In this document: piece by piece, positions 33,427 to 41,684 of the stretch
Position numbering within the stretch: position 1 is the first letter of the stretch
Layout of the letters: each line of letters starts with the position of its first letter
From: Phenylobacterium sp.
GTDB lineage: Bacteria; Pseudomonadota; Alphaproteobacteria; Caulobacterales; Caulobacteraceae
NCBI RefSeq assembly: GCF_004297125.1
Contig: NZ_SCVD01000015.1
Coordinates: 1 to 64,000, forward strand
Length of the DNA: 64,000 bases
Direction: 5' to 3'
Program-made: the position numbers and the translations under genes
The notes under the pieces: model-generated
The model's database searches: none
What the model saw: only the letters and a program-made list of their open reading frames with translations
Told to the model about the DNA's origin: nothing

Positions 33427-34065
33427 TCAGCTCGCTGCGCGTGACGGTTTGCGGCCGCTATCGAGAACGGCGCCCAGTCGGGCGTCCAACAGCGAGTCGA
33501 CGAACTGCCGCTGAGCGACGCTCGTGAACTTGCCGGCGCCCAGCAGCACCTGCACGCCCAAGCCGTCGATCAGCGCGACGATCTCACGGGCCACGTGCGC
33601 GACGTCGAGATCGCGCGGCGCCTCGCCCTGCTCCTGGGCGCGCCGGATCACCGTCGACACCCGGTTCATGTACTCGAAGTAGCGCTCGCGCATCACGCGC
33701 TGGACCTGGGGGCTGTGCGCGCCCCGCTCCCAGAACGCCAGCCAGCACCGCCACTGCGCCTTCATCGCCGTCGAGGTTGGGAGGATGGTGTGCAGCAGGT
33801 CGCGCAGCGCTTCGCGGGCGGACATGCCCGTCGCCGCCTCGTCCATCATCGGCCGGACCAGCTCGGCGCCGTGCTCGGAGACCGCGATCAGCACCTCGTC
33901 CTTGGACTGGAAGTAGTGGGTCAGGGCGCCGGTGGTGAAGCCGGCCTCCTTCGCCACGTTGCGCATGGTCAGGCCTTCCAGCCCCTCGCGCGAGATGACG
34001 GCCAGCGCGGCGGCGGCGAACTGCCGCCTCCTCTGCTCGTGGTCGGCCTGACGGGCCATACGCAT
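33427..34065 (-). CDS. TetR-family regulator, likely repressor of the ATAAC-N4-GTTAT regulon
   Basis: 212 residues. The DNA-binding domain is FAAAALAVISREGLEGLTMRNVAKEAGF then TTGALTHYFQSKDEVLIAV, a canonical TetR helix-turn-helix resembling the BetI/AcrR group. The rest is a helical C-terminal domain with an Arg/Lys-rich tail. It is flanked on both sides by copies of the operator (33404 downstream, degenerate 34115 upstream), and five further copies lie at neighbouring promoters, so it is the natural candidate repressor and may be autoregulated. The second Met (residue 3) is an alternative start. The inducer is unknown. Confidence 0.83.
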   Translation of the reverse strand: MRMARQADHEQRRRQFAAAALAVISREGLEGLTMRNVAKEAGFTTGALTHYFQSKDEVLIAVSEHGAELVRPMMDEAATGMSAREALRDLLHTILPTSTAMKAQWRCWLAFWERGAHSPQVQRVMRERYFEYMNRVSTVIRRAQEQGEAPRDLDVAHVAREIVALIDGLGVQVLLGAGKFTSVAQRQFVDSLLDARLGAVLDSGRKPSRAAS

Positions 34066-34114
34066 CGCTCCTCGCCTTACGAGGCAGGCGCGTTACCACA
34101 CGCTTGGCGATTGG

Positions 34115-34128
34115 AACACGCTCGTTAT
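34115..34128. promoter_or_regulatory. Degenerate operator upstream of the TetR gene
   Basis: AACAC-GCTC-GTTAT: the right arm is perfect, the left arm matches 3 of 5. It lies 50 nt before the regulator start and abuts the 3' end of the SDR gene; a weaker site would fit autoregulation. Confidence 0.4.
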
Positions 34129-34132
34129 GTTT

Positions 34133-34930
34133 TCACGCCGCGTGGACGCCGCCGTCGATCACCAGCTCGGCGCCGGTGACGAAGCGCGCGGCGTCCGTGC
34201 ACAGGTAGAGCACACCCTCGGCAATGTCTTCCGGTGCGCCCGGAAAACCCATCGGCGTGGCGGCGACCGACGCCTTGCGCGCGCCGTCCATCAGTTCCTC
34301 CGCCGAGTTCGACCTGGGACCGAGGCGGCCGTCGTTCTGCATCTTGACCCAGATGGCGGTCTCGATGGCGCCGGGGTGAACCGAGTTCACCCGCACGCCG
34401 TTGCGCGCCGCCGCGCACTCAAGCGCGACGGCCTTGCTGAAGAGCCGCACGCCGCCCTTGGTGGCGCAATAGGCCGACAGTCCCGGCACGCCGGTCAGCC
34501 CCGCCACCGACGAGACATTGACAATCGAGGCGCCGCCGGCCCGCGCCAGCAGCGGCATGGCGGCCCGCGTGCCGAAGAAGACGCCATCCAGGTTCACCGA
34601 CTGCTGCCGACGCCAAATCTCGTTCGTCGTCTCCAGAAGGGGCGCGCTAATGCAGAGGCCGGCGTTGTTGACCAGGGCATGCAGCGCCCCGGCGTCCCGC
34701 TCGACCTGGGCCATCACCGCGACCCAGTCGGCCTCGGAGGTGACGTCCAAGGGAACCTTCTCAAGGGGCCCAGCGGCTTCGGCCAGCGCACAAGTCTCGG
34801 CCAGGCCATCCAGGTCCACGTCAGCGGCGAAGACCCGCGCCCCTTCACGCGCCAACGTCAGTGCGCAGGCGCGTCCGATCCCGCCAGCCGCTCCGGTGAC
34901 CAGCGCCACCTTTCCCGCCATCCGCCCCAT
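34133..34930 (-). CDS. SDR-family NAD(P)-dependent oxidoreductase
   Basis: 265 residues from ATG 34930, which follows a strong GAGGGGAG ribosome binding site; the frame is open upstream through both operators but that part is not coding. Classical SDR features: TGAAGGIGRA (cofactor loop), FAADVDLDGL with an acidic residue that suggests NAD, NNAG, the catalytic Ser in NVSSVAG and YCATKGG (Tyr-x-x-x-Lys), and VHPGAIETA. It should oxidise a secondary alcohol to a ketone or the reverse. It is divergent from the Baeyer-Villiger monooxygenase with operators at 34943 and 34992 between them, which fits alcohol to ketone to lactone in sequence. Confidence 0.9.
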   Translation of the reverse strand: MGRMAGKVALVTGAAGGIGRACALTLAREGARVFAADVDLDGLAETCALAEAAGPLEKVPLDVTSEADWVAVMAQVERDAGALHALVNNAGLCISAPLLETTNEIWRRQQSVNLDGVFFGTRAAMPLLARAGGASIVNVSSVAGLTGVPGLSAYCATKGGVRLFSKAVALECAAARNGVRVNSVHPGAIETAIWVKMQNDGRLGPRSNSAEELMDGARKASVAATPMGFPGAPEDIAEGVLYLCTDAARFVTGAELVIDGGVHAA

Positions 34931-34942
34931 CGCGCTCCCCTC

Positions 34943-34956
34943 GTAACGATCGTTAT
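34943..34956. promoter_or_regulatory. Operator of second TetR regulon (GTAACGATCGTTAT)
   Basis: Near-perfect dyad GTAAC-GATC-GTTAT, 12 nt before the SDR start, so it overlaps that gene's leader or promoter. Confidence 0.7.
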
Positions 34957-34991
34957 CTTTACATAGGCCCTGGCTTGTCGATAGCGTCACC

Positions 34992-35005
34992 ATAACAAAT
35001 GTTAT
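34992..35005. promoter_or_regulatory. Operator of second TetR regulon (ATAACAAATGTTAT)
   Basis: Perfect ATAAC/GTTAT dyad, 19 nt before the Baeyer-Villiger gene start. Its presence argues against the upstream in-frame ATG at 35004, which lies inside the operator. Confidence 0.72.
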
Positions 35006-35024
35006 GCAATCGGGAGCGAGAGCC

Positions 35025-36638
35025 ATGGGGGCAGAGCTGCAGTACGACGTCCTCGTCATCGGAGCCGGCTTCGGCGGCCTCTACGCCGTCCACCGCTTCG
35101 CGGAGCGAGGCCTGAACGTCCTGGGCCTTGAGCAAGCCGACGACGTAGGCGGCGTCTGGTACTGGAACCGCTATCCCGGCGCCCGCTGCGACTGCGAGAG
35201 CTACTACTACAGCTACTCCTTCGACGCGGCGCTGCAGCAGGACTGGTCGTGGAGCCTGCGCTACTCCGAACAACCCGAAATCCTGCGCTACCTCGGTCAC
35301 GTGGCCGACCGCTTCGACCTGCGTCGGCGCTATCGGTTCTCGTCCAGGGTGACCGCCGCCCATTTCGACGCGGCGCTAGGCGGTTGGCGCGTCCGTACGG
35401 CCGACGGCTTCGAGGCCACCACGCGGGTCCTGGTCACCGCCATGGGTTGCCTGTCGCAGGTCAACTGGCCCGACATCCCGGGCCTCCGCGACTTCCAGGG
35501 ACGCCTGCTGCACACCGCCCAGTGGCCGCACGAGCCGGTCGACTTATCCGGCCGCCGCGTCGGCGTGATCGGCACCGGCGCCTCTGCGGTGCAGGCCATC
35601 CCCCGCATCGCGGATCAGGCGGCGCATCTCACCGTCTTCCAGCGCACCGCCAACTGGGTGCTGCCCGCGTGGAACCACGCGACCGATCCCGGATTCGAGG
35701 CCTGGGTGAAGGTCAACTACGACGACATCCGCGCCCGCTGCCTGGCTTCCGGCGGCGCCGTGCCATTCGATACGCCGGACCGTTCGGCCCTGGCTGTCAG
35801 CGACGAGGAGCGGCAGGCGGTCTACCAGCGGTTCTGGGACCAGGGCGGCATGCGGTTCTTCACCGCCTTCACCGACCTCTTCACCGACGAGAGTGCGAAT
35901 GCGACCGCCCAGGCCTTCGTGCGCGAGCACATCCTGCGGACGGTCCGCGACCCCGACACCGCGCGACGCCTGATCCCCAACGACCATCCGATCGGTGTGA
36001 AGCGTCCGCCCCTCGACGACGATTACTACGAGACGTTCAATCGTCCGAATGTGGCCCTGGCCGATGTGCGCAGCGCGCCCATCCTCCGGATCTCCGGTCG
36101 GACCTTGCGTACTGCCGAGGCGGAGTACGAACTGGACGACCTCGTGGTCGCCACCGGCTTCGACGCCATCACCGGGGCGCTGCTGGCCATGGACGCGCGC
36201 GGGCGCGACGGCGTGCGGTTGGCCGACCGCTGGTCCGAAGGGCCGAAAACCTACCTGGGCCTGGGCGTCGCGGGCTTCCCCAACCTCTTCACCGTCACGG
36301 GCCCGCTGAGTCCCTCGGTGCTCGCCAACATGCCGACGGCGGTGGAGCAACACGTGGACTGGATCGCCGACTGCCTGGTCCACATGCGCGAGCGCGGCAT
36401 CGCCACGGTGGAGGCCACCGAGAGCGCCGAGGCGGCCTGGTCAGCCGAGTCGGACGCCGTCGTGGCCCACACGCTCTATCCCAAGGCCAACTCCTGGTAT
36501 TTCGGCGCCAACATTCCCGGGAAGCCCCGCAGCTTCGGCGTCTACGTCGGTGGGTTCGCCACCTATCGCAAGCGCTGCCTGGAGGTCGCCGCGCGCGGCT
36601 ACGAGGGCTTCCGCCTCGACGCGGTCCCGAACCGATGA
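35025..36638 (+). CDS. Baeyer-Villiger flavin monooxygenase
   Basis: 537 residues from ATG 35025 (MGAELQYDVLVIGAG), with GGGAG 8 nt upstream. An FAD Rossmann motif (GAGFGGLYAVHRF) opens the protein, the NADPH Rossmann motif is VGVIGTGASAVQAIP, and between them lies the Baeyer-Villiger fingerprint FQGRLLHTAQWP (F-x-G-x3-H-T-x2-W-P, about residues 157-168). The segment GGVWYWNRYPGARCDCES is typical of cyclohexanone/phenylacetone-type type I enzymes. It inserts one oxygen next to a ketone to give an ester or lactone using NADPH and oxygen. The stop codon overlaps the next gene's start (ATGA), so the ester product is probably passed to the coupled hydrolase. Confidence 0.93.
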   Translation: MGAELQYDVLVIGAGFGGLYAVHRFAERGLNVLGLEQADDVGGVWYWNRYPGARCDCESYYYSYSFDAALQQDWSWSLRYSEQPEILRYLGHVADRFDLRRRYRFSSRVTAAHFDAALGGWRVRTADGFEATTRVLVTAMGCLSQVNWPDIPGLRDFQGRLLHTAQWPHEPVDLSGRRVGVIGTGASAVQAIPRIADQAAHLTVFQRTANWVLPAWNHATDPGFEAWVKVNYDDIRARCLASGGAVPFDTPDRSALAVSDEERQAVYQRFWDQGGMRFFTAFTDLFTDESANATAQAFVREHILRTVRDPDTARRLIPNDHPIGVKRPPLDDDYYETFNRPNVALADVRSAPILRISGRTLRTAEAEYELDDLVVATGFDAITGALLAMDARGRDGVRLADRWSEGPKTYLGLGVAGFPNLFTVTGPLSPSVLANMPTAVEQHVDWIADCLVHMRERGIATVEATESAEAAWSAESDAVVAHTLYPKANSWYFGANIPGKPRSFGVYVGGFATYRKRCLEVAARGYEGFRLDAVPNR

Positions 36639-37549
36639 CCGAGCTGGGCGAACGGCCCATCGACGTGGTCCGCGCTATGCTCACGTCGCTGCTCGGCGGG
36701 CCCGACGCCTCCATCGCCCATCGGCGGGCGCAGGCCGCGCTCTTCGCCGCCAGCCAGCCACCGCCGCCGCCGGGGCTGCGGATAGCCCCAACCGTCCTGG
36801 GCGGCGTGCCGGCCGAGACGATCGAGGTCGAGGAGGACGCCAAACCCCACCTGTTCCTGCACCTGCACGGGGGCGGCTACGTCATGGGCGACCCGGGCGG
36901 CAGTCGGGGTTTCACCACCGCGCTCGCCCTGGCCACCCGGGCCCGCGTGGTCAGCCTCGACTACCGGCTCGCGCCCGACCACCCGTTCCCTGCGGCCGTC
37001 GACGACGCGCTGGCGGCCTACGCCGACGTGCTGGCGCAGGGCGCCCCCTCCGGGCGCGTCGCCATCGGTGGCGAGTCCGCCGGCGGCGGACTGACGGTCG
37101 CCCTGTTGCTGGCGATCCGCGACGCTGGGCTGCCCCTGCCGGCCTGCGCCGTCGTCATGAGCCCCTGGGTCGACCTGACGTGCGCCGGCGACTCCTACGA
37201 CACCCGCGCCGCCCGCGACCCCCTGCTCACGCGGGACGTCCTCCTTGAGATGGCCGACCAGTACCTTGGCGGCCGCGATCCCCGTTCCCCATTCGCGTCT
37301 CCTGCGGGCGCCGATCTGTCGGGTCTGCCGCCGCTGCTGATCCAGGTCGGCGCTGACGAAGTTCTGTTGGACGACGCCATCGCGCTGGGCAAAGGCGCAC
37401 AAGCCGCGGGCGTCCGCACCCAGCTGGAAATCTGGCCCGACATGATCCACGTCTGGCAGATGTTCGCTGGGACCCTTCCGCAAGCCGATGAGGCCATCCA
37501 GCGCATCGTTGAGTTCCTCGCTCGGTCCTGGCGGGCTGAAGCTCCCTAG
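36635..37549 (+). CDS. Alpha/beta hydrolase, hormone-sensitive-lipase (HSL) family esterase/lactonase
   Basis: 304 residues starting in the ATGA overlap with the monooxygenase stop. Motifs: HLHGGGYVMGDP (oxyanion-hole HGGG, residue 78 onward), DYRLAPDHPFPAAVDDALAAY, the nucleophile elbow GESAGGG (Ser about residue 147), then ADEVLLDDAI and MIHVWQMF providing the Asp and His of the triad. HSL-family enzymes hydrolyse short acyl esters and lactones. Placement directly after a Baeyer-Villiger enzyme is the classical arrangement for opening the lactone product. A very long open frame extends upstream inside the monooxygenase gene in another phase and is not coding. Confidence 0.92.
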   Translation: MTELGERPIDVVRAMLTSLLGGPDASIAHRRAQAALFAASQPPPPPGLRIAPTVLGGVPAETIEVEEDAKPHLFLHLHGGGYVMGDPGGSRGFTTALALATRARVVSLDYRLAPDHPFPAAVDDALAAYADVLAQGAPSGRVAIGGESAGGGLTVALLLAIRDAGLPLPACAVVMSPWVDLTCAGDSYDTRAARDPLLTRDVLLEMADQYLGGRDPRSPFASPAGADLSGLPPLLIQVGADEVLLDDAIALGKGAQAAGVRTQLEIWPDMIHVWQMFAGTLPQADEAIQRIVEFLARSWRAEAP

Positions 37550-37863
37550 GCGGCCCCCGGAGCTTCCAACGAGAGGGCCGTAGGGCGCCGGTTGCGGAAC
37601 TTGGCGCAGGTAGGGAAGGCGGACGCGGATAAAGACGGCGACCACCGCCGCATGGGTTCGGCGTCGGACCCTCGAAAGTCTCGCGACCTTCCGCAATCCA
37701 GCTGATGTCGAATCACGGTCTCGCCTGAAGCAAAGCAAGTGAAAACGTGCGTAAGCTTCTGACAGTCCGTCGTATGCGGTAGGGGCCCTGGCAGATGGGC
37801 TCGCGTCGCGCGGGACGGTTCGCGCCCACGCCCGCAAGCCAGAACCGGATCAGGAGGGCAGAG
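37550..37863. other. Intergenic region before the tandem-TetR gene
   Basis: 314 nt with no recognised gene, no copy of either TetR operator family and no obvious dyad. It should contain the promoter of the gene at 37864, whose ribosome binding site AGGAGG is at 37852-37857. Confidence 0.5.
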
Positions 37864-39174
37864 ATGAGCGGAGCGCCCCTCGGGGACATGGCGGCGCGGC
37901 CATCGGATGTGACACTGCAGGGGGGTGTCCGCGATGGCGCCGAGGATGTTGTCGGCCGACATACGCCGCGGGTCGAGCAGATCCTCTCGGCGGCGACCCG
38001 CCTGTTCAACCGCCACACCTTCGCCGGCATGACGATGGAGGCGATCGCCGCGGCGCTCGAGATCACACCGAGCACCCTTCACTATCACTTCCCCGACAAG
38101 GACACGCTGGTCTTCCGCTGCCACCAGCGCGGCCTGGCCATGTACGCGCGTGAACTCGAGCATGCGGCCGTCTACGATGTGGACGCCCTCGAGAAGGTGC
38201 GGCGCTTCATCCGCCACCGGCTCGCCCCGTCGCGACCACGGATGATCGGCTTCTCAGACCTGGGCTCGCTCTCCCCTGCGTATCGTCGGATGGTGATGGC
38301 CGCACGGCAGCGCAACGTCGACACGCTCGCAGGTCTCATCAAGGCCGGCGTCGACGCCGGCGAGATCGCCACGTCAGACCCCTACCTCTGCAGCGTGGGC
38401 GTGTTCTCGGTGCTGGACTGGATGCCCTACTGGTACTCCGAGCGGGACTACTATTCCCGCCAGGGCGCGGCCGACATGCTCGACGACCTCCTGACGTACG
38501 GCATGCTGCGCCGTGACGCCGAGGTCCCGACATGGCCTTCCCCCCCCGACCTCAGCATGCTGTTCCCGGATACGTCCGCGGGGCGACGCGAGCTCAAGCG
38601 CGATCAATTGCTTCAAGTCGCCACCGAGAGCTTCAACACCCGCGGCGTCGCGGGCACCTCGATGGAGTTGCTGGCGGGGGACGCCGGCGTGTCCCGCAAC
38701 GCCTTCTACTACCACGCCAAGGACAAGGCCGCGCTGCTCTACCTCTGCCTCGAGCGGGCGTTCGCCCACGAGACCTCGGTGGCGGAGGCGGTGATCGACG
38801 CCCACCTACGTCCGCCGATCACAGCCGCGACAGCGGCGATAACCGAGGTCCAGCTGCACCGGGCCTTCCACCTCCTGCACGCCAGCCCCTACGGACCCAA
38901 GTGCACGTTCCACAACGTCAACTATCTCTCGCCCGACGCCCGTGAGGCGGTGATGGCGCTGAACCGCGCGATCGAGTCGAAGAACCGCGGACGCTACGCC
39001 GACTGCATGGACGCGGGCGCCTATCGCAAGCTCGACAGCTTCTTCATGCAGCAGGTGGGTGCGGGGCTGCGCAATCACCTTCCGCTGTGGGGCAGCCTCA
39101 CCGCCGGCCGCGATCCAATCACCATCGCCGACAATCACGCCGAGCTCATGCTCCTGGGCCTGAAGCCCCGCTGA
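37864..39174 (+). CDS. Tandem TetR regulator (two TetR DNA-binding domains in one chain)
   Basis: 436 residues from ATG 37864, with AGGAGG 6 nt upstream. Two separate TetR N-terminal domains can be read: residues about 40-85, AATRLFNRHTFAGMTMEAIA then LEITPSTLHYHFPDKDTLVF, and about 248-295, VATESFNTRGVAGTSMELLAG then VSRNAFYYHAKDKAALLYLCL. Each is followed by its own helical domain. Most TetR proteins are about 200 residues and dimerise; here two units are fused, so one chain could act as a built-in heterodimer reading an asymmetric operator. It stands 195 nt before the TBDR at 39370 on the same strand. No shared operator was found by eye. Target and ligand unknown. Confidence 0.85.
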   Translation: MSGAPLGDMAARPSDVTLQGGVRDGAEDVVGRHTPRVEQILSAATRLFNRHTFAGMTMEAIAAALEITPSTLHYHFPDKDTLVFRCHQRGLAMYARELEHAAVYDVDALEKVRRFIRHRLAPSRPRMIGFSDLGSLSPAYRRMVMAARQRNVDTLAGLIKAGVDAGEIATSDPYLCSVGVFSVLDWMPYWYSERDYYSRQGAADMLDDLLTYGMLRRDAEVPTWPSPPDLSMLFPDTSAGRRELKRDQLLQVATESFNTRGVAGTSMELLAGDAGVSRNAFYYHAKDKAALLYLCLERAFAHETSVAEAVIDAHLRPPITAATAAITEVQLHRAFHLLHASPYGPKCTFHNVNYLSPDAREAVMALNRAIESKNRGRYADCMDAGAYRKLDSFFMQQVGAGLRNHLPLWGSLTAGRDPITIADNHAELMLLGLKPR

Positions 39175-39369
39175 TACGCAAAACTGGACGCGGCCTCCGA
39201 AGCGACGCGGCCGGCGACCGTCCCATCCCGGCCGCCACCGCCGAGCGCGACCGCCTTGTGCGCCTGCCAGGAGGGTTCCGGCCCGATTCTGGTCGCCGTG
39301 ACGAATAGCGCCCGCTGCCACCGGATCTCTAGCCTGCTCCGCAACGAGAACACTTGGGGAGGAGAGAGC

Positions 39370-41667
39370 GTGGAGCGATCGCGTAACAGGATCTTGCTCG
39401 TGGGCGTGGCGGCCGTGGCCCTGCAAGGGAGCGCCGCCTGGGCGCAGGACGGCGCCGAGATCGACGAGGTCGTCGTCACAGCCCAGAAGCGGGCGCAAGC
39501 GGTGGATGATGTCGGCCTGTCGGTCCAGGCGATCAGCGCCGAACAGGCGGCCAATCGGGGCATCAAGGATGTTTCCGACCTGGCGCGCCTCGTGCCGGGC
39601 TTCACCGCCACCCCGTCGCCCTATGCGACGCCGGTCTATACCCTGCGGGGCGTGGGCCTCTACGACTCGGGTCTCGCCTCTGCGCCGTCGGTGACCGTCT
39701 ACGTCGACGAGGCCCCACTGCCCTTTCCGATCATGACCAAGGCGGCGAGCCTCGACATCGAGCGCGTGGAGGTGCTGAAGGGGCCGCAAGGGACGCTGTT
39801 CGGCCAGAGCTCGACCGGTGGCGCGGTGAACTACATCGCCGCCAAGCCCACGCCCGACTTCCGCGCCGGCGGACAGCTGGAGCTGAACCACTTCGGCCAG
39901 GTGGACGCCAGCGGGTTCGCCAGCGGACCGCTGTCGGAGACGCTGGGCGCGCGGCTGGCCGTCCGCGTCGTCCAGGGCGGCGCCTGGCAGAAGAGCACCT
40001 CGCGCGACGACGAACTCGGCGACGCCGACCTCTACGAGGGCCGGCTGTTGGTCGAATGGCGGCCCGCGGAGGGCACCCGCGTACGGCTCAACGTGAACGG
40101 GTTCATCGACCGCTCGGACCCGCTGGCCCCATCGCTGCTGCAGGTCCAGCCGCTGAACCCGGCGCTGCTCGCGCCCGGATTCGCGGACAGCTACACCGCG
40201 CGCGAGCCGAACGACGCCGACTGGCCCGCCGGCCAGCCGCGCATCGACAACAGCTTCTGGCAGGCTGCCATCCGGGCCGAGCAGGACCTGGGGGACGCGG
40301 CGACCCTGACGGTGCTGGTCTCCAAGGCGCGGGCGGAACTCGACCAGGACCTGCCGTTCTCCGGCACTCCCTTGCCGTACCAGAACCTGAAGGACGTGGG
40401 CTATGTCGAGAGCTTCAGCGGCGAGGCGCGGCTGAGCGGCGAGACCGGGGACCTCAATTGGCTGGTCGGCGTCAGCTACGAGGACTTCGAGGCCGACGAC
40501 CGGATCCGGTACGACCAGCGCCTCGTCTCCAACCGCCAGCCGCTGCCCTTCGTGCCGCCGTACAAGGACGCGGTGACCCGGCTCACCTCCGACGGCGACG
40601 GCTGGGCGGCCTTCGGCAACCTCGACTATCGGATTTCGCCGAGCCTCGGCCTGCGGGCCGGCCTGCGTTACTCCTCGTCCAAAAGCTCCGGGCGCGGCTG
40701 CACCTTCGACGACCAGGCCAGCAACGAGCTCGGCCAGTTGATTGAGGTGCTGCAGACGCTGATCGACGGGACCGCCCAAGCCGTCCCGCCGGGCGGCTGC
40801 CTCAGCCTGGACGCCGCCGGCACGCCTTCCGCCGCCAACCTCAAGCTGGACGACGACAATCTGTCATGGCGCTTCGGCGTCGACTGGAACGTCTCGCCGG
40901 ACATCCTTGCCTTCGCGAACTACAGCCGGGGGTACAAGGCCGGGATCTTCCCCAACGTCGCTGGCACCCGCGTCGCGCAGTACGACCCGGCGCAGGCCGA
41001 GCGGCTCGACGCCTACGAGGTGGGCGTGAAGGCCTCGCTTCTGGAGCGCCGGCTCCAGTTGAACGTCGCGGGCTTCTATTACGACTACAAGGACAAGCAG
41101 TTCCGCGGGACCGTGCTCGATCCCCTGTTCGGCAAGCTGGAGCGCGAACTGAATATCCCGCGTTCGGAGGTGCTTGGGCTCGAGGCCGAGGTGACGGCGC
41201 GCCCCATGCGGGGCCTCACGCTCACCGGCGGCTTCGTCGTCCTCGACACCAAGGTGACCCGCGACTTCGAGACCTTCACCTCGGATGGGGTGCTGCTCAA
41301 CGCCCGTGGCTCGCGGCTGCCGTTCACGCCGAACTGGCAGCTCACCGGAGATGCGGCCTACGAATGGCCGCTCCGTGACGGCCTGAACGGTTTCGTCGGC
41401 GCCGGCTGGACCTACCACAGCGGCGACAACGCCAGCCTGCGCACCGCCACCGTCCGCGCCGATGAATTCGCGATCAAGGAATACGCCCTTGTCGACCTCC
41501 GCGCCGGCGTCGAAGCCGACGACGGGCGCTGGCGGCTGAGCGCCTTCGTGCGCAACGCCGGGAACGCGTACCACTGGAACACCGTGTTCCGGGTGATCGA
41601 CGGCTACTTCCGCTACAACGGCCAGCCGCGCACGTTCGGCCTGGCCCTCACCCTCCAAACTCCCTAG
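39370..41667 (+). CDS. TonB-dependent receptor (paralogue of the one at 59465)
   Basis: 765 residues from a GTG at 39370 behind a strong GGGGAGGAGAG; it starts with a signal peptide (ILLVGVAAVALQGSAAWAQ). Plug motifs: IDEVVVTAQKRAQAVDDVG, YTLRGVGLYDSGLASAPSVTVYVDEAPLPFP and ERVEVLKGPQGTLFGQSSTGGAVNYIAAKP. The last strand ends FGLALTLQTP. It is strikingly similar in plug and barrel phrases to the receptor at 59465, which lies on the other side of the putative island border. The aldehyde dehydrogenase follows 17 nt downstream and is probably cotranscribed. Ligand unknown. Confidence 0.88.
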   Translation: MERSRNRILLVGVAAVALQGSAAWAQDGAEIDEVVVTAQKRAQAVDDVGLSVQAISAEQAANRGIKDVSDLARLVPGFTATPSPYATPVYTLRGVGLYDSGLASAPSVTVYVDEAPLPFPIMTKAASLDIERVEVLKGPQGTLFGQSSTGGAVNYIAAKPTPDFRAGGQLELNHFGQVDASGFASGPLSETLGARLAVRVVQGGAWQKSTSRDDELGDADLYEGRLLVEWRPAEGTRVRLNVNGFIDRSDPLAPSLLQVQPLNPALLAPGFADSYTAREPNDADWPAGQPRIDNSFWQAAIRAEQDLGDAATLTVLVSKARAELDQDLPFSGTPLPYQNLKDVGYVESFSGEARLSGETGDLNWLVGVSYEDFEADDRIRYDQRLVSNRQPLPFVPPYKDAVTRLTSDGDGWAAFGNLDYRISPSLGLRAGLRYSSSKSSGRGCTFDDQASNELGQLIEVLQTLIDGTAQAVPPGGCLSLDAAGTPSAANLKLDDDNLSWRFGVDWNVSPDILAFANYSRGYKAGIFPNVAGTRVAQYDPAQAERLDAYEVGVKASLLERRLQLNVAGFYYDYKDKQFRGTVLDPLFGKLERELNIPRSEVLGLEAEVTARPMRGLTLTGGFVVLDTKVTRDFETFTSDGVLLNARGSRLPFTPNWQLTGDAAYEWPLRDGLNGFVGAGWTYHSGDNASLRTATVRADEFAIKEYALVDLRAGVEADDGRWRLSAFVRNAGNAYHWNTVFRVIDGYFRYNGQPRTFGLALTLQTP

Positions 41668-41684
41668 CGGCCAGGAGACAGCCC

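Noticed and set aside
35249..36634. Upstream extension of the HSL esterase frame through the Baeyer-Villiger gene
   Set aside because: The extension is Arg/Pro-rich out-of-phase reading of the monooxygenase; the esterase fold begins at the ATGA overlap.
38806..40779. Minus-strand open frame of 657 codons across the tandem-TetR and TBDR genes
   Set aside because: Spans two convincing genes on the other strand and has no protein-like motifs.
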